Assembly (NCBI GenBank): GCA_019054805.1
Contig: JAHQIY010000016.1
Location: forward strand, 620,001 to 684,000
DNA: 64,000 nt
Direction of reading: 5' to 3'
From: Brachionus manjavacas
Taxonomy: Eukaryota > Rotifera > Eurotatoria > Ploima > Brachionidae
Shown: positions 1-12,000 of the stretch, one piece after another
Layout of the letters: every line of letters starts with the position of its first letter
Position numbering within the stretch: the first letter of the stretch is position 1
Notes under the pieces: generated by a model
Databases searched by the model: none
Seen by the model: the letters and a program-made list of their open reading frames with translations, nothing else
Told to the model about the DNA's origin: nothing
Translations under genes and position numbers: made by a program

Positions 1-949
1 AAAACTGAGCCAAATTTTTAAAATTAGATGAAAAATTCAATTTTATAATCGCTATAAAATTTTTAGTTAATGTTATGTTTGTGAAGAAAAGCTCCGATTT
101 TAATTCATTATTGAGCTGAATCAAATTATCAATTGTTAGACTTATAGCGTCTGTGATATCAAGACTTTTGTTTAATTTAGTAGTTTGATTAAATTTAATA
201 AAACAAATTAAAATAATTAATATTAGCATCTAAAAAAAATTAATAAAAAAAAATCTTAAATTGTTTATTGAAATTTCTAAAAAAAAAATTCTATAATGAA
301 AATTATAAAGCTTTTCGGGTAATAATTCTGTAAATCTAATTATAATCAAAAAATTATTGTATCTGACTTTAAATAAATATTATATTATAATCAGCCAGTC
401 TATCGCTTTAGATAATTTTCAAAACAAATATTTTAAGATAAACTGTCAGCCATTTAATCATGACACTAATGTAAATTCACTAAGGACAAACATCAATTAA
501 ATTTAATTTCCTCTTGAAGAATTATAAACCTAAGCTGTTTTTTTACCATCCATTAAAATAATAAAAATTTTTAAACGAAAAACAAAATCGATCGTTTCAG
601 GAGATAAATGTGATTGAAAAAACAACGGAACGAGATAACATAAATTAAAAAAATTTGATATCCTAATTTAATTTAAATTTTTTATTTAAAAAAAATATTT
701 CCACAAAAAACTAACGTTTAAAGGAAATTAGCATAAATTGTTTTGAATTATTTAAAAAAAAAAATTTTTTTGTAATATCTTTTAAGTTGGAATTCAGCAT
801 TATTGAATTAGTATTCTAACGCTTGCTTAATTTGAGTTTTTTGAAATAAAAATCTATGCAACTTTTGGAAATTAATTATTCCTAATCATCTAGCGTGCCT
901 CGTGAAAAAAACTAAATTCTTTATTCAGAAATTTATGTTAAAAGTTAAA

Positions 950-1621
950 TGAGTACTCTTTTCAAAAATATTGCGTTATTATTTTTATGTCAATATTTTT
1001 AGATAATAACTAAATTCTGATCAGTCTTTTTTTTACTCAATTATATCCTTTAGCATCTAGCGAAAATTATGCAGTGAAGCAAGCTAACTGAATTGACAAA
1101 AATTCAATTCAACTTGGTAATAGCTATGTTTTTGGTCTAATTCAAAAAAATAAATAAATCAATAAATGTGGTACATTTCAATAAAATCAAGTTTTTGTTT
1201 GTTTAAGTAGATTTTTTTTCGTTAATAAAATTTTAATTCCTGTTTTCATTTATTGTCAAATTAGAGAAAGAAATTTGTTGATTTCTTTAATTTTTGTTAA
1301 ATTGTGCTCTGTATTTTAATAATTATAATACTTCAAGTTTTTTAAACAAATAGTAATTAAGTGCCAAAAAATAATATTTTCAGTTTTATTTTGAAAGAAT
1401 TCATTTTGTTCATTTAACAAGGCTTAATTACAAAAATGTTGAAGAAAATAAAAATTCAATTAAAATCTTTTATTTAAAGACATAATAACTAAATATTTTA
1501 TTCATTTAAATTATTAAAAAAATTATAATTATGAAAAATGATATAATAGCAAAATTCAAATTCTTTGTAATAAAAATTTTATTGATTTAATTTATATTGA
1601 AGTGAATAATTCGCTAGAAAT
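950..1621. repeat. Left copy of a long direct repeat (partner at 3498-4107)
   Basis: This AT-rich stretch matches 3498-4107 in the same orientation. Shared landmarks in the same order are a block ending AAAATATTGCGTTATTATTTT, then CATTTATTGTCAAATTAGAG, then GAATTC next to a TTAACAAGGCTTAATTAC-like block, then GAAGTGAATAATTCGCTAGA. The copies differ by small indels and substitutions. I see no coding capacity. The rest of 1-2469 is low-complexity AT-rich sequence in which I see nothing else. Confidence 0.75.
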
Positions 1622-2469
1622 GCGCAAACGCAAAAAAACACATTGAAAAAAAAATCATCAGAGCTGAAAAAAAAATATATCCATGGTACAAAACCTTATT
1701 TTTGGCAGCTAAGGAGCAATTTTAAGCTAAAAAAATTATTATAATCAAACACTAGATTTTATTCAAATACAATACAGTCTATATAATATTGTAGATTATG
1801 TATCACTTCGATTTAAACATTTGTGTGTAGAACGCACTTCCTTCTCAGAATGTTTGAAATTTTTTTTGGAAACCCATTGAAAAGTTATCTTAAAAAACAA
1901 CTAAAATGTACCATTTTTAAATAGTTAAATAACAAACCGAGGGTGTGAATGATAAGCCTAGTATTCTGTTAAGCACTGTATTTGAAAAAAGTAAAGAAAT
2001 ATCAAAGCGAGCTCTCTGTTATGATGAAATAAAAAAACAACTTTCAGAAAAAATCAAAATAGATCGAAGCCGAAAGAGATGTAATTTTAAACTTGAAAAT
2101 AAATTTAAATAAATTAATTTTAAAAATCAAATTTTATGGTTTAAAAAGAATTGTTAGAGAATTTTCTATTTTTTTTTTTCATGCTTTTATAGCAGACAGA
2201 CAATAAATCCAAGTCTGAAACTAAAAATATATTAAAAATTATGAAATGTCAATTTTGAATAAAATTCTCATTTTTAAAACAGAAAATAAAAAAAAATGAT
2301 TATTTCTTGCAAATTTTATTTCCATACTTAAAACAGAATTATTAAAATTACTAATAGAAATTGCTAATCCAGCTCTTGAAAAGGTAAATTTAAGATTAAT
2401 TAGTAATTAAAAACAAAGGTTATTAATAAAATAAAATTATAATTTTGAAAAAAGTTGGCCTTATAAAAG

Positions 2470-3141
2470 ATGAATTTTTTGTTGATATTTTTATCTTTTA
2501 AAAAATTAAAAATATACAAAATGATTTATTACAACCGAAGGAATTATTGGCCTCACCCGGATTTCGCTGGTGTAAAGCCCGCTCAAGCAGCTCAAATGAA
2601 TGTAGAGTACTTACAAGAATATAATCGACAACAGAGGAAAAAATTCGAAAATAAGCTAGAGGAAAATTATCCGACTAAAGTTGTGATTTTTTATTCTTCT
2701 CTGATAATATCAATTGGGATTATTTTAATGCTAATGCAGATAGTTTATTTTGCATTGAATGGGGTATACCAAAATTTGGCAAGTGGTATTTGGGGAGGCT
2801 TAATTAATGTTGCAGCTGGTGCTTTGGCTGCAAGCATCATCAAATGGAGAGTGTTAACTCTATTTATATTAATTCTTTTTATCTATCCTATTGCAATATT
2901 TTCTTCCTTAGTAATTATTTCAATAAATTCATTTGCTTTAAATTTTTATAGTGAAAAATTTTTGTTTGCTAATGATGGAAAAGTAAATCAGAGTATGAAA
3001 TATGTAAATGTATCAATGATTGTTTTGGCATTTATTTCTTTACTTTTATTAATTGCTTATTTAATTGTTTTAATTTTTTCTTTAGGAAAGAAATCCAATT
3101 CCAATAGTCAAATTCAAATGAACAATTTTTCAAATCCGTAA
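2470..3141 (+). CDS. Four-pass membrane protein, MS4A/CD20-like topology
   Basis: A single open exon of 223 codons. A second in-frame ATG at 2521 may be the better start, because the first 17 residues are Lys- and Phe-rich with no obvious role. After a polar N-terminal segment (about residues 18-72, with Tyr/Asn/Pro-rich motifs) come four hydrophobic segments at about 75-97, 104-126, 128-153 and 178-206, then a short Ser/Asn-rich tail. TM1 and TM2 are joined by a short loop, and TM2 carries GGLINVAAGALAAS, which resembles the MS4A/CD20 pattern of a Gly/Ala-rich second helix. The larger loop lies between TM3 and TM4. Family membership is inference from topology, and other four-pass families such as claudin- or TMEM-like proteins are possible. 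Both termini are probably cytoplasmic. Confidence 0.6.
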   Translation: MNFLLIFLSFKKLKIYKMIYYNRRNYWPHPDFAGVKPAQAAQMNVEYLQEYNRQQRKKFENKLEENYPTKVVIFYSSLIISIGIILMLMQIVYFALNGVYQNLASGIWGGLINVAAGALAASIIKWRVLTLFILILFIYPIAIFSSLVIISINSFALNFYSEKFLFANDGKVNQSMKYVNVSMIVLAFISLLLLIAYLIVLIFSLGKKSNSNSQIQMNNFSNP

Positions 3142-3497
3142 TTGTAGTATTTTAGATTTTCACTATAATGCGTCCAATTTTTATTTAGAATTAAAAAAGC
3201 TTAAATCAAATTTTTTTTTTTTATTTTAATTGAAATTAAATTTTTCAATACTTATTTTAAATAAATAATTAATGCTTTTTACCAAACTAACTGCTCAAGC
3301 TACATTGTTGAATAACGTTGAATTTGTTATTTTGAACTGAATTACCCTGAAATAACTAATCAACCCTGTACATAATATTTTTGCTCTTAATAAAAAATGT
3401 AGATAAAAGCCGATTTCAGTTTTAGACATCAAAAAATTAGGATATTAGTAAAATATACAATTAAATGCGAAAAATATGCGCAAAGATTATCAATTGT

Positions 3498-4107
3498 TAG
3501 TACTCTTTTCAAAAATATTGCGTTATTATTTTTTCAGTTTTATATATAAAGTAAACTAAATTAAAATTTTGATCATTTTTTTTCTCATTGAGGAACATTT
3601 CTAATTTAAACTCTAATTTAGAAAATAAAAAATATTTTTTTGTGGCAGCATTACTAATTTATTTAATTTGTTTAAATGATTCTTGGCTTCATTTATTGTC
3701 AAATTAGAGAAAGAAATTTGTTGATTTCTTTAATTTTGGTGAAATTGTGCTCTGTATTTTAAAAAATTATAAACTTCAAGTTTTTTAACAAATAGTAATT
3801 AAAATCCAAAAATAATATTTTCAGTTTTATTTTGAAAGAATTCCTTTTTGTTCTATTAACAAGGCTTAATTACAAAAATATTGTAGAAAATTACTAGATA
3901 ACTCAAATGGAGTAATTATTTTTTCACATGAAAATAAATTATTTTCATAAATTCAATTTTAAAGACATTTATAAAAAATATATTAAAAAATAATAAATTC
4001 AATTATAAAAAATTAATATTTTGAAAAATGATATTATTGCAAAATTCAAATTCTGTCATAAAATTTTATTGATTAAATTTAGATTGAAGTGAATAATTCG
4101 CTAGATA
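3498..4107. repeat. Right copy of the long direct repeat (partner at 950-1621)
   Basis: It has the same landmarks in the same order as 950-1621, ending at the same GAAGTGAATAATTCGCTAGA block. With its partner it brackets the four-pass membrane protein gene. I see no terminal inverted TG/CA ends or primer-binding site that would make these LTRs. The remainder of 3142-4950 is AT-rich with nothing recognised. Confidence 0.75.
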
Positions 4108-4950
4108 TGAGATATACTTTGGTTTCTTACTCTAGGACAAATGAATTTTTATCGGACATAATCCTTTGAAATTTGAATATTTTAATTTGAATTTCAAAAT
4201 ATTTAACAATTATTTTGCTAGACAATTATTTCAAAATTACGTCATAGCTTTAAGTTCTGTTTATTAAATATTAAAAAATTACAAATAAACAAATAAAAAA
4301 ATTAAAAAATTATTTCAAAGCTTTAATTTTTAAAATAAAATTTCCAAAAAAAATTCAAGCTGATTTCTGTAAATTTCAAGAATTCGTAAATTTTTTTTCA
4401 ATTCCGTCGACTCAAATTTTCTAATGAACTCTTTTGATTAAAAAGGGAATACACGTCAGACTTGGAATAAAATTTATTGATTTTTTAATTTTAAGAAGCT
4501 TCAAAGTGTGACTGATATTTTTTTTCATCTACAGCTTTTTGACATGTATTCGACCGCCAACCTAATAATTATAAATTTTCAACATTATTTTTAATAAAGA
4601 AACACAAAAAAACTAAAGCTTCATGTAATTAACAAGCACTTAAGCACTTAAAAATTCTGCTTAAAAAAAAAGTTTCCATAGAAACAAATTTTGACTAAAA
4701 TAATTTAAAACTAGAGCTTTGAAAAAAATTCTAAATTGTGAAGGCCGTGTTCCTTATTTCAATTATTAACTTAATAAAAATTTTTTAAAAATTCTAATTA
4801 TTAACTTATTTGCTTCGAAGTAAAAAAATCAATTGAAAAATTTGTTTTTCTTTTGTTTTTCTAGAATTATTTTTCTTACCTGATTCATTTCTTTAGGCAA
4901 GTTGCTTTTCTAGCATTAGCAATTCATGTCAACATTTTATTTTTCGAACA

Positions 4951-6219
4951 ATGCCGAGTTTTTTTAGCAAAATAAAAGACAAATTTTCGTCACCGTCACC
5001 GTCTAGAAAAGCCAACAAAAACCAAAATGACTTGAGCTACCTGGCGCAGATATACCAGATCAAAGAAAAAGACTTGTCCAAATTGCATTTAGCTGCTTGG
5101 AAAGGAGAAAGAGACAGAGTAATCGAGCTCTGCCGGCCTGACAAGATAAACGCTGCGGACAAAGAAGGTCGTGCTCCCATTCATCTAGCAGTGGCTGCCG
5201 AGCACAATGAAATTGTTCAGCACTTGATATCTGAAGGAGCTAAGATAAACATATTTGACTCAGAGGGACGAAATCCATTAATTTTGGTAAAATAAATTGT
5301 TTAAAATTCAAGTTTTTTTTACTTTAAATTTTATTTTAAGGCTAGTATTACAGGAAATGCCTCAATGCTAGAATTACTATTGAAAAACACTAGCTTAAAG
5401 GGTTTAGTCAACAAACCGGACAAACAAGGCATAAATCCCCTAATTTACGCAGTAAGAGATAACAAAATAGAAATTCTAGACGAATTGCTAAAATTCAAAG
5501 ACTTGGACATTGACTTTCAAGACAAAGACAAAAATTCAGCCATTCACTATGCTGTCATTCAAAGAAACTCTCAACTGATTGATGTACTAGTTGAAAACGG
5601 CATTGATATTGACAAGCAAAATGCTGATGGTAGGACTGCACTGATGCTGGCTGCGCTGAATGGATCTGAACAAATAGTGGATCAATTGCTTGACTTTGGT
5701 CCTAGCAAAAATTTGACTGACAATCAAGGAGACTCAGCTGAGAAGCTTGCATTAGCCAGTGGTCATCCGAATTGTGCCAGTTTGATTGCAGACAATCGAC
5801 CTGTGAAACACAGTGCTACACAAATGTACAAGCAAAAGCGGAATAATACTGATGATATGGTTAATAGTCTAGCAGAGGCAAATGAAAAGTTTGAGAACTT
5901 GTTTGCTGCCAATAATGCGGAGGATATGAATACGAATAGAAACGAGGTCTCGTCTAAGTATAGAGTTTCTAAAGACCAAGATGCAGAATCGAATACAAGC
6001 AAAATTTTGTCTTATGAAAAAGTCGATACTTGGGAAAACAGTGATGAGGACGAGGACAGTGATGATCAATATGAAAATGAAGATGGTCTAACACACTTGA
6101 GAAATATTATCCGTGAAAGTGACAATAAATTTGATGCTATTTTCGGCAAAGCAGATTTGACTAATTCTAAAGAGCTTGACAGTAATATTGAAATTAATTT
6201 CAATGAAGGTATTTACTAA
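4951..6219 (+). CDS. Ankyrin-repeat protein (ANKRD26-like repeat region), two exons
   Basis: Exon 1 is 4951-5286 and exon 2 is 5341-6219, separated by a 54-bp intron (GTAAAAT...TTTTAAG). Splicing restores an ankyrin repeat across the junction (GRNPLIL + ASITGNASMLELLL). The product is 404 residues. After a Ser/Lys-rich start (about 1-35), roughly six ankyrin repeats follow from about 45 to 265, with motifs such as LSKLHLAAWKG, GRAPIHLAVAAEHNEIV, SAIHYAVIQRNSQLIDVLV and GRTALMLAALNG. The tail is acidic (NSDEDEDSDDQYENEDG). The first repeat and the preceding IKEKDLSKLH resemble ANKRD26/POTE-type N-termini. Ankyrin repeats bind protein partners, and no partner can be named here. A GGTATTT just before the stop codon could be a splice donor, so the gene may extend further. 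Confidence 0.85.
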
Positions 6220-8849
6220 TTTTTTTTCTATGAATCGTTAAACTCTGAAAGATTATTAATTTAATTTAAGTTTTTGAAAATTTTCATATTTTTGTCGTTA
6301 ATCAATTTTTTTTCAAATAGAATATTTAAAATTAAGCACAGTTAGCTCCAAAACCCTAAAATTGCCAAATTTGCAGATTAAAAAATGAAATTAGTAGAAT
6401 AGTATATTGTTTTATTGAAAAAAATATTTACTTAGTTTATTTTTTAGAAACCTTTTTTTTTAACCATTTTCAATTCAATATAACTTTAAAATACAATTGC
6501 TTTTTAATGAATCTGTAAAAAAAATTTTATTAGAAAATTTCAGAATTTAATAAATTTACTTATTGATGCCTTTTATTAGGCATATTTCATACCGCATTTT
6601 GTATAAATCAATAAAGTGTAAATATTAAGTAAAAATAGCAAACAAAGTTTTGAAGCTGGAGGATCGATTAAAATTTTTTAAGTGTTTACTTTTCTATTGT
6701 TTTAAATAATTTCTTTGATTTTCAATACAAAATTTCATCCATAAAATCCATTTTTGAAGGGTAGTTCGGTACTTCTCTTCAGGAAATATCCATTTGTAAT
6801 CACCATTTTTGGCTAAACAGATATTTCATGTTTTCAGAAAAACTCGACCTATCGCTTTGACTCTTAATATTTGTGCACAATTTTTTTTGGTAAAAATTCC
6901 ACAGAATTAATAACAATCGCCAAAAAAAATAATGCGATAATAAAGTTAATATTGTGTCAATTTTTTTAATAAGTAAAAACATAATAAGTAAAAATGCCAA
7001 AAAATCTTTTTCCATTTAATCAATAAAAAAACCTTTTTAGTAAAAGAAAACTTTAAAAAAATCTTGATTAGTACAACCATTTGTTCGGGATGATTCGAAT
7101 GAGTCTCATCTGATTCTTTGAATTTGCATCGATTATCATTGATCAATTCTAAAACCAAAGTTGACCCATGAACCGACAATAACATCGACTAATCCCATCT
7201 TGTTTGCTCTTTAACTCTCAAAAATTCCCTTCCATTTCCTTAAAAATTATCAAAAAATTCAGGTAGTTTAAATTCTATATTCTTGCTTCTTATCCTTTTG
7301 TTAGACTTTTGCAAGACTTTTTGATATGGAAATGATTCCGCATCATTAAGAGTTTCGTCTTCAGGATTGAGTAATACGCTTTCACTTGATTTGGTCTGAT
7401 CGACAGATTGCGTAAAAATGTTCACTTTTATCAATAAAAACTTCAAGTCATTTACTATTTGGATGAATGCTTAATTTGTTGTCAATTAAAAAAAAATATT
7501 GATTTTTTAAGATTTTAGTTGGAATTTATTTGATAAAAGTTGTAAATTTAATAGATTTGTTAGGTTTTCATTGATTTAATTATTTTATTTATAATATTTT
7601 CGGAAAAAAAATAAAAAGTTAAAAATATATAATTTTTATTGATACTTTATATAAGTTTGTGGTAATTTTTATTAAATTTATTGTGTTCGATACTGACAGC
7701 CTATTGCTTTGTCTTAAATCTTCCATCCTGGGCTTTTTAAGAGCTAAACCTCAAGAGTGCCAAAAGTTCAACATGTGCTTTAATATTCAATCTATTACTG
7801 ATAAACATATAGCTTCTTATTTGCTCTATATTCATTTTTATAAGAATTAAAAAATGAAATTTTTTAATTAATTTTTATTTATTAGGGCATTGTGGATACC
7901 AAATTTAAATTCTTAACAAAAATATGGATTGAGTACTTAAGTTTTTCTGTTTGTTCTAAAAGATAAAACAAATAATTCTTCATTTGACAGTCCAGTTTGA
8001 AGAAATATTTGCCAATTAATTGATTATTTGTAGTAAAATTGCATTTTAATTTAGAATTGAAAAATATAATTTTTAAAATTATAGCCACCTAATTAAAAAT
8101 TATTAAAATAGCGATGACATGATTTTATGATTTAAATAAGATAAATTTACAAATTGTATAAAGATGTTCTAATATAAATAGATCATAGAGACAAAAAATT
8201 AACAAATTTCAAAATATTGATATTTTATTTGATAATTATTATTTCCCTGTTAATAAAAATTATTTTTATTTGTTGAATATAGTGGAACATATTTTGTTTC
8301 ATGATGTTTCTTGAGAGAGAGTGAAGTTGTTAGCAACTTTCGGAGCAAAGCAACTTTATTCAAATAAAACATTAATAATTTTTTCAAAATGAATATTGGC
8401 AGAAAAACAATAATTGACAAATTTTGTTAAAATTTAAAATGAATTTGATCCAGATAAATATTACTCCCAACTTCACTCTCCCTTTCATCGTTAAAGCTTG
8501 AAAAGCTCAATTTTGCCAATTTAAATAAATCAAAAATAATCTTATTTTTGTAATTTTTGAAAGGTATGTATGAAAATTCACAATGTCATTTACTAAGAGG
8601 ATTAAAAAAAATTAAATTTAAAAAAGCTTTTACAAAAAAACTCGAAAGACTTAAAAAACTTAAATTTAAGCCATTCCAATGTCTTCTATTTGACTCATTG
8701 ACTTGAATACAACTCTAAATGACTAAATTTCTTTACTCTATTCAAATTGAATTTAAAATAAAAGTATCTTTATCAAAAAAGCTTTCTTAAAGTAAAAAAA
8801 TTAAGAAAAAAAATCAAAAATCTATTAATTAAATTAAAATCAATAACAA
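6220..8849. other. AT-rich intergenic stretch with no confident gene
   Basis: Mostly low-complexity AT sequence. The only coding-looking pieces are on the minus strand at about 7240-7446 (an open stretch with a varied composition, including SSESVLLNPEDETLND) and around 7050-7190. I could not join them with splice sites or recognise a family, so neither is called as a gene. Confidence 0.6.
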
Positions 8850-8920
8850 GGTTCTATGGTGTAACGGTTAGCACTCTGGACTTTGAATCCAGCGATCCGA
8901 GTTCAAATCTCGGTAGAACC
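8850..8920 (+). tRNA. trnQ-UUG: tRNA-Gln (anticodon TTG)
   Basis: The cloverleaf is complete in 71 nt without CCA. The acceptor stem GGTTCTA pairs with TAGAACC. The anticodon stem CTGGA pairs with TCCAG around the loop CTTTGAA, which places anticodon TTG at 8883-8885 and reads CAA (Gln). The T arm has GTTCAAATC. Internal A-box-like (TGGTGTAACGG) and B-box-like (GAGTTCAAATC) sequences are present for RNA polymerase III. There is no intron. Confidence 0.97.
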
Positions 8921-8932
8921 TTTTTTTTTTGT
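8921..8932 (+). terminator. RNA polymerase III oligo-T terminator of the tRNA
   Basis: A run of T residues follows the last base of the tRNA acceptor stem directly, as expected for a Pol III stop. Confidence 0.85.
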
Positions 8933-9092
8933 CAACTTTTTTTGTTGGTAAATAAAAAATTTTCTAAATAAAGATAAACCATTTGAGAGTAACAACTGGC
9001 TCTTTCAGGCCAAAAATGAACAATCAATCACATCAAACAATGATTTCCAAGTTCTTACATCATTTTTTCCCAAGTCGAAATCAAAGCCTAAA

Positions 9093-12000
9093 ATGAGCAA
9101 GGATAATTCCACCGAGTCCAAATCTTTCAATTGGACCATCTATGTGTATACATCACGGCTGAAAGGCGCCGGCACAGATGCTGGCGTTTACATGCAAATA
9201 TTTGGCACCAAGGGAAACACAGCTCAGTTTTTTCTTGACGACAACAACAATTCTAAAAAGTTATTTGAAGCCGGCAATTGTGATCGATTCGACCGAAATT
9301 TAGCCGATATCGGCAAGCCTCAAAAAATCAAAATTGGCCACGACAACAAGGGACTTTTGGCCGGATGGCACTTGGAAAAAGTTGTCCTACACGACAACAT
9401 AACTGACAGCAAATTTGTCTTTCATTGTAATCGCTGGCTGGCAAAAGACGAGCTAGACCATCAAACAGAAGTTGAGCTATCTGCAGACTTGAATAGAAAA
9501 TCAATCTCAATAAGCTCTTGGAACAGCGACGAAGAAGACTCGCTAAGCACCAACTTGAAGCCATCGCCGATCAAACAAGCCATTTTGTTGAAACAAATTG
9601 ACGAAGAAAAGCTAAACGAGTCCCTTCAGCCTAAACAAGAAATTCAAAAACCACCCGAAATTTCCGATCTGGACAGTTCGACAGACGATGAAAAATTTTT
9701 GCCAAGACAACTAAATTCGACCAAAAAATCGGACCAGATTTCTTTTAATTTGACAAATGTGACTCAAGTTCAAAATGCAGACACCAACACCTCGGCTCTT
9801 TCGTTCCTTGTCAAAAACAACCTTCCAAAACAAAGCTCAGTGGCAAGCAACGGTTCCCAGAGTGACACAATTGGACAATTAGTCACCAATTTTTCACCAA
9901 AAATAAAAACCAACACCGAGCAGGATAAAAATGATGATTTTAACAGTTCAATTAAATTTCTGCTAGATAATAACCTTGTGCCTGAACCGGTTAGAAAAGC
10001 CGACTCTTTCGATGATTTGGTGGAACAATTCGAACAAGGATTGAAGCCAAAAGAGGAGTCCAAAGGTCTCAAAGAACTAATCAGAGAAGAAAAAAATGTT
10101 CCCAAGCCCATGGGCCTCAAGGAATTGATTAAGGAGGAAAAAAATCAAAATGACTTTTTAGACAGTGATCTAAGTTCGTCCAAATCTGAGCCAAAGCCTG
10201 ATCAAAGTCCGGCAAAAAAAGATACTCCCGGATTAAAAGAATTGATGAGAGCAGAGCGAAAGAGTCAAAATTCGGACATATTCGACGATTTCAGCTCGCC
10301 CAGGTTCAAGCCCGATCCAAAATCGGAAACATTGGACGAGTTGGAAAAGCAGTTCAATAATGTTATGGAAGAAAAGATAGAGTCTCCAATAAAAGCTTTG
10401 GTTGAAGCGTCCATACCTCCGCCTGGCTTCAGGAACGAAACAACCATCGAAGAAACTTTGAAAAGGCCTGATTTGGAGAGAAAAAATTTAAAAGTTAATT
10501 TTGAAGATTCGGATGAAGTTGATGAGGAAATCGAGGATTTGGCGAGTCCAAGAAAGCCAGGTGTTATTGATCAGGGAATAGGCGCTTTTATTGGAAGCTA
10601 CAGAGACTCGCCAAGTCCCAGAAAACCCTCATTTTATGACATTGTGCCAGAAATGTTAAATGATAAAGAGGACGCATTGGAAAGGCTGAAGAAAAAAAAT
10701 GAGGACTTGGAAAAGGCTAAATTTGAGTTGGAGGCCCAGCTGAACGAAGCCGAGGATCAAAAGAAAAAATTCGAGACCGGTTTCAACAACTTGAATCGGC
10801 TCTTGGCCGAAAAAGAGAAGCTTATTTCGCAGATGAATGCCGAGAAATTGAAAAACTCACTCGACAACTCGCTGGACTTGAGCCGTGAAATCGAAAAGCT
10901 AAAAGAGGAAAAGCAACTATTGGAAAAAAAACTGAGCGAAAAGAAATCATTGAACAACAGCCAAGACTTTGATGCGGTCAACCAAAACGAAAGCTTGAAC
11001 GTCAAAGTAAAAGCGCTGCAAAATCAGATCGAAGAGTTGAATAAGGACAGAAAAGTTTTGGCTGACTACAAAGAGGACCTTTGCCAAAAACTGGACGAAC
11101 AAGAAAATGAGATAAAAAATCATCAAGAGGCGCTGCAACTGGCTACATTGCACTTTAATGTAGAAAAAAAGACTTTGAACGAAGAGATTGCCAAATGCAA
11201 AAAAGAACTCAGCGATTTGAATGAATTGAAGCGAAATTTGGAGCTTTTGGTCGAAAATTTGAAGAAAGAAATTGCAGAAAAAAGTTTTAGCTATGAGAAA
11301 TTACAAATGGAAAAGTCGAACCATGAGGAGCAGGCAAAAAGACTGGGCGAAGAGTACGCCAAAGTCAAAAATTTGTATGACACCGACTTGAGTAAGCTTA
11401 AGGATGAAAAGTATAAATTGATGGAGAAATTGGCCATTGCTGAGGCCAAATTGATAAATACTGAAAAAGATGCCCAATACACTTCGAGTCAAATTGACGA
11501 ACGACACAAGCAGGTTGAGGATTTAAGAGAACAACTGGTCAATTCAAAGGCCGATTTTACCATTCAGCTCAATTTGCTGCAGCGCGAAAAAGAGGAAAAA
11601 GATGCTCTTGTGAAAAAAATAAACGAATTGGAGTCGGCCGTAGAGAAAAACCTAAAAGAGATATCCGAACTCAAGTTGAGGAATTTGACTCAGCAACAGG
11701 AATTGAATGAGAAAAATGAGAACATAAACATTAAGATTGAGAACGAGAATAAAAAACTCCAAAATGATGTCAAAGCTTTAAGTGAGAAGCTGTTCAAGAC
11801 TGAGACCGAATTGGAAAAGCTTAAGATGACACAGCGTATTGAACAATCGTATGATGAATTCGATTTTCCGGATGCAAACGATTCTGCTAGCAAAAACAGT
11901 AAAAAGAATAATTTTAATGAAAAAATTCACGTAAGATTTAGGATGTAAAATTTTAAAGGCATTTTTAAATTTTTGACAATTATTTTTTTTAAAAAAATTT

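Noticed and set aside
950..4107. LTR retrotransposon with the 4TM gene inside
   Set aside because: There are no TG...CA ends, primer-binding site, polypurine tract, or gag/pol between the repeats.
7240..7446. Minus-strand open frame of 68 codons
   Set aside because: The composition is protein-like, but there is no homology, no clear splice partners and no start context.
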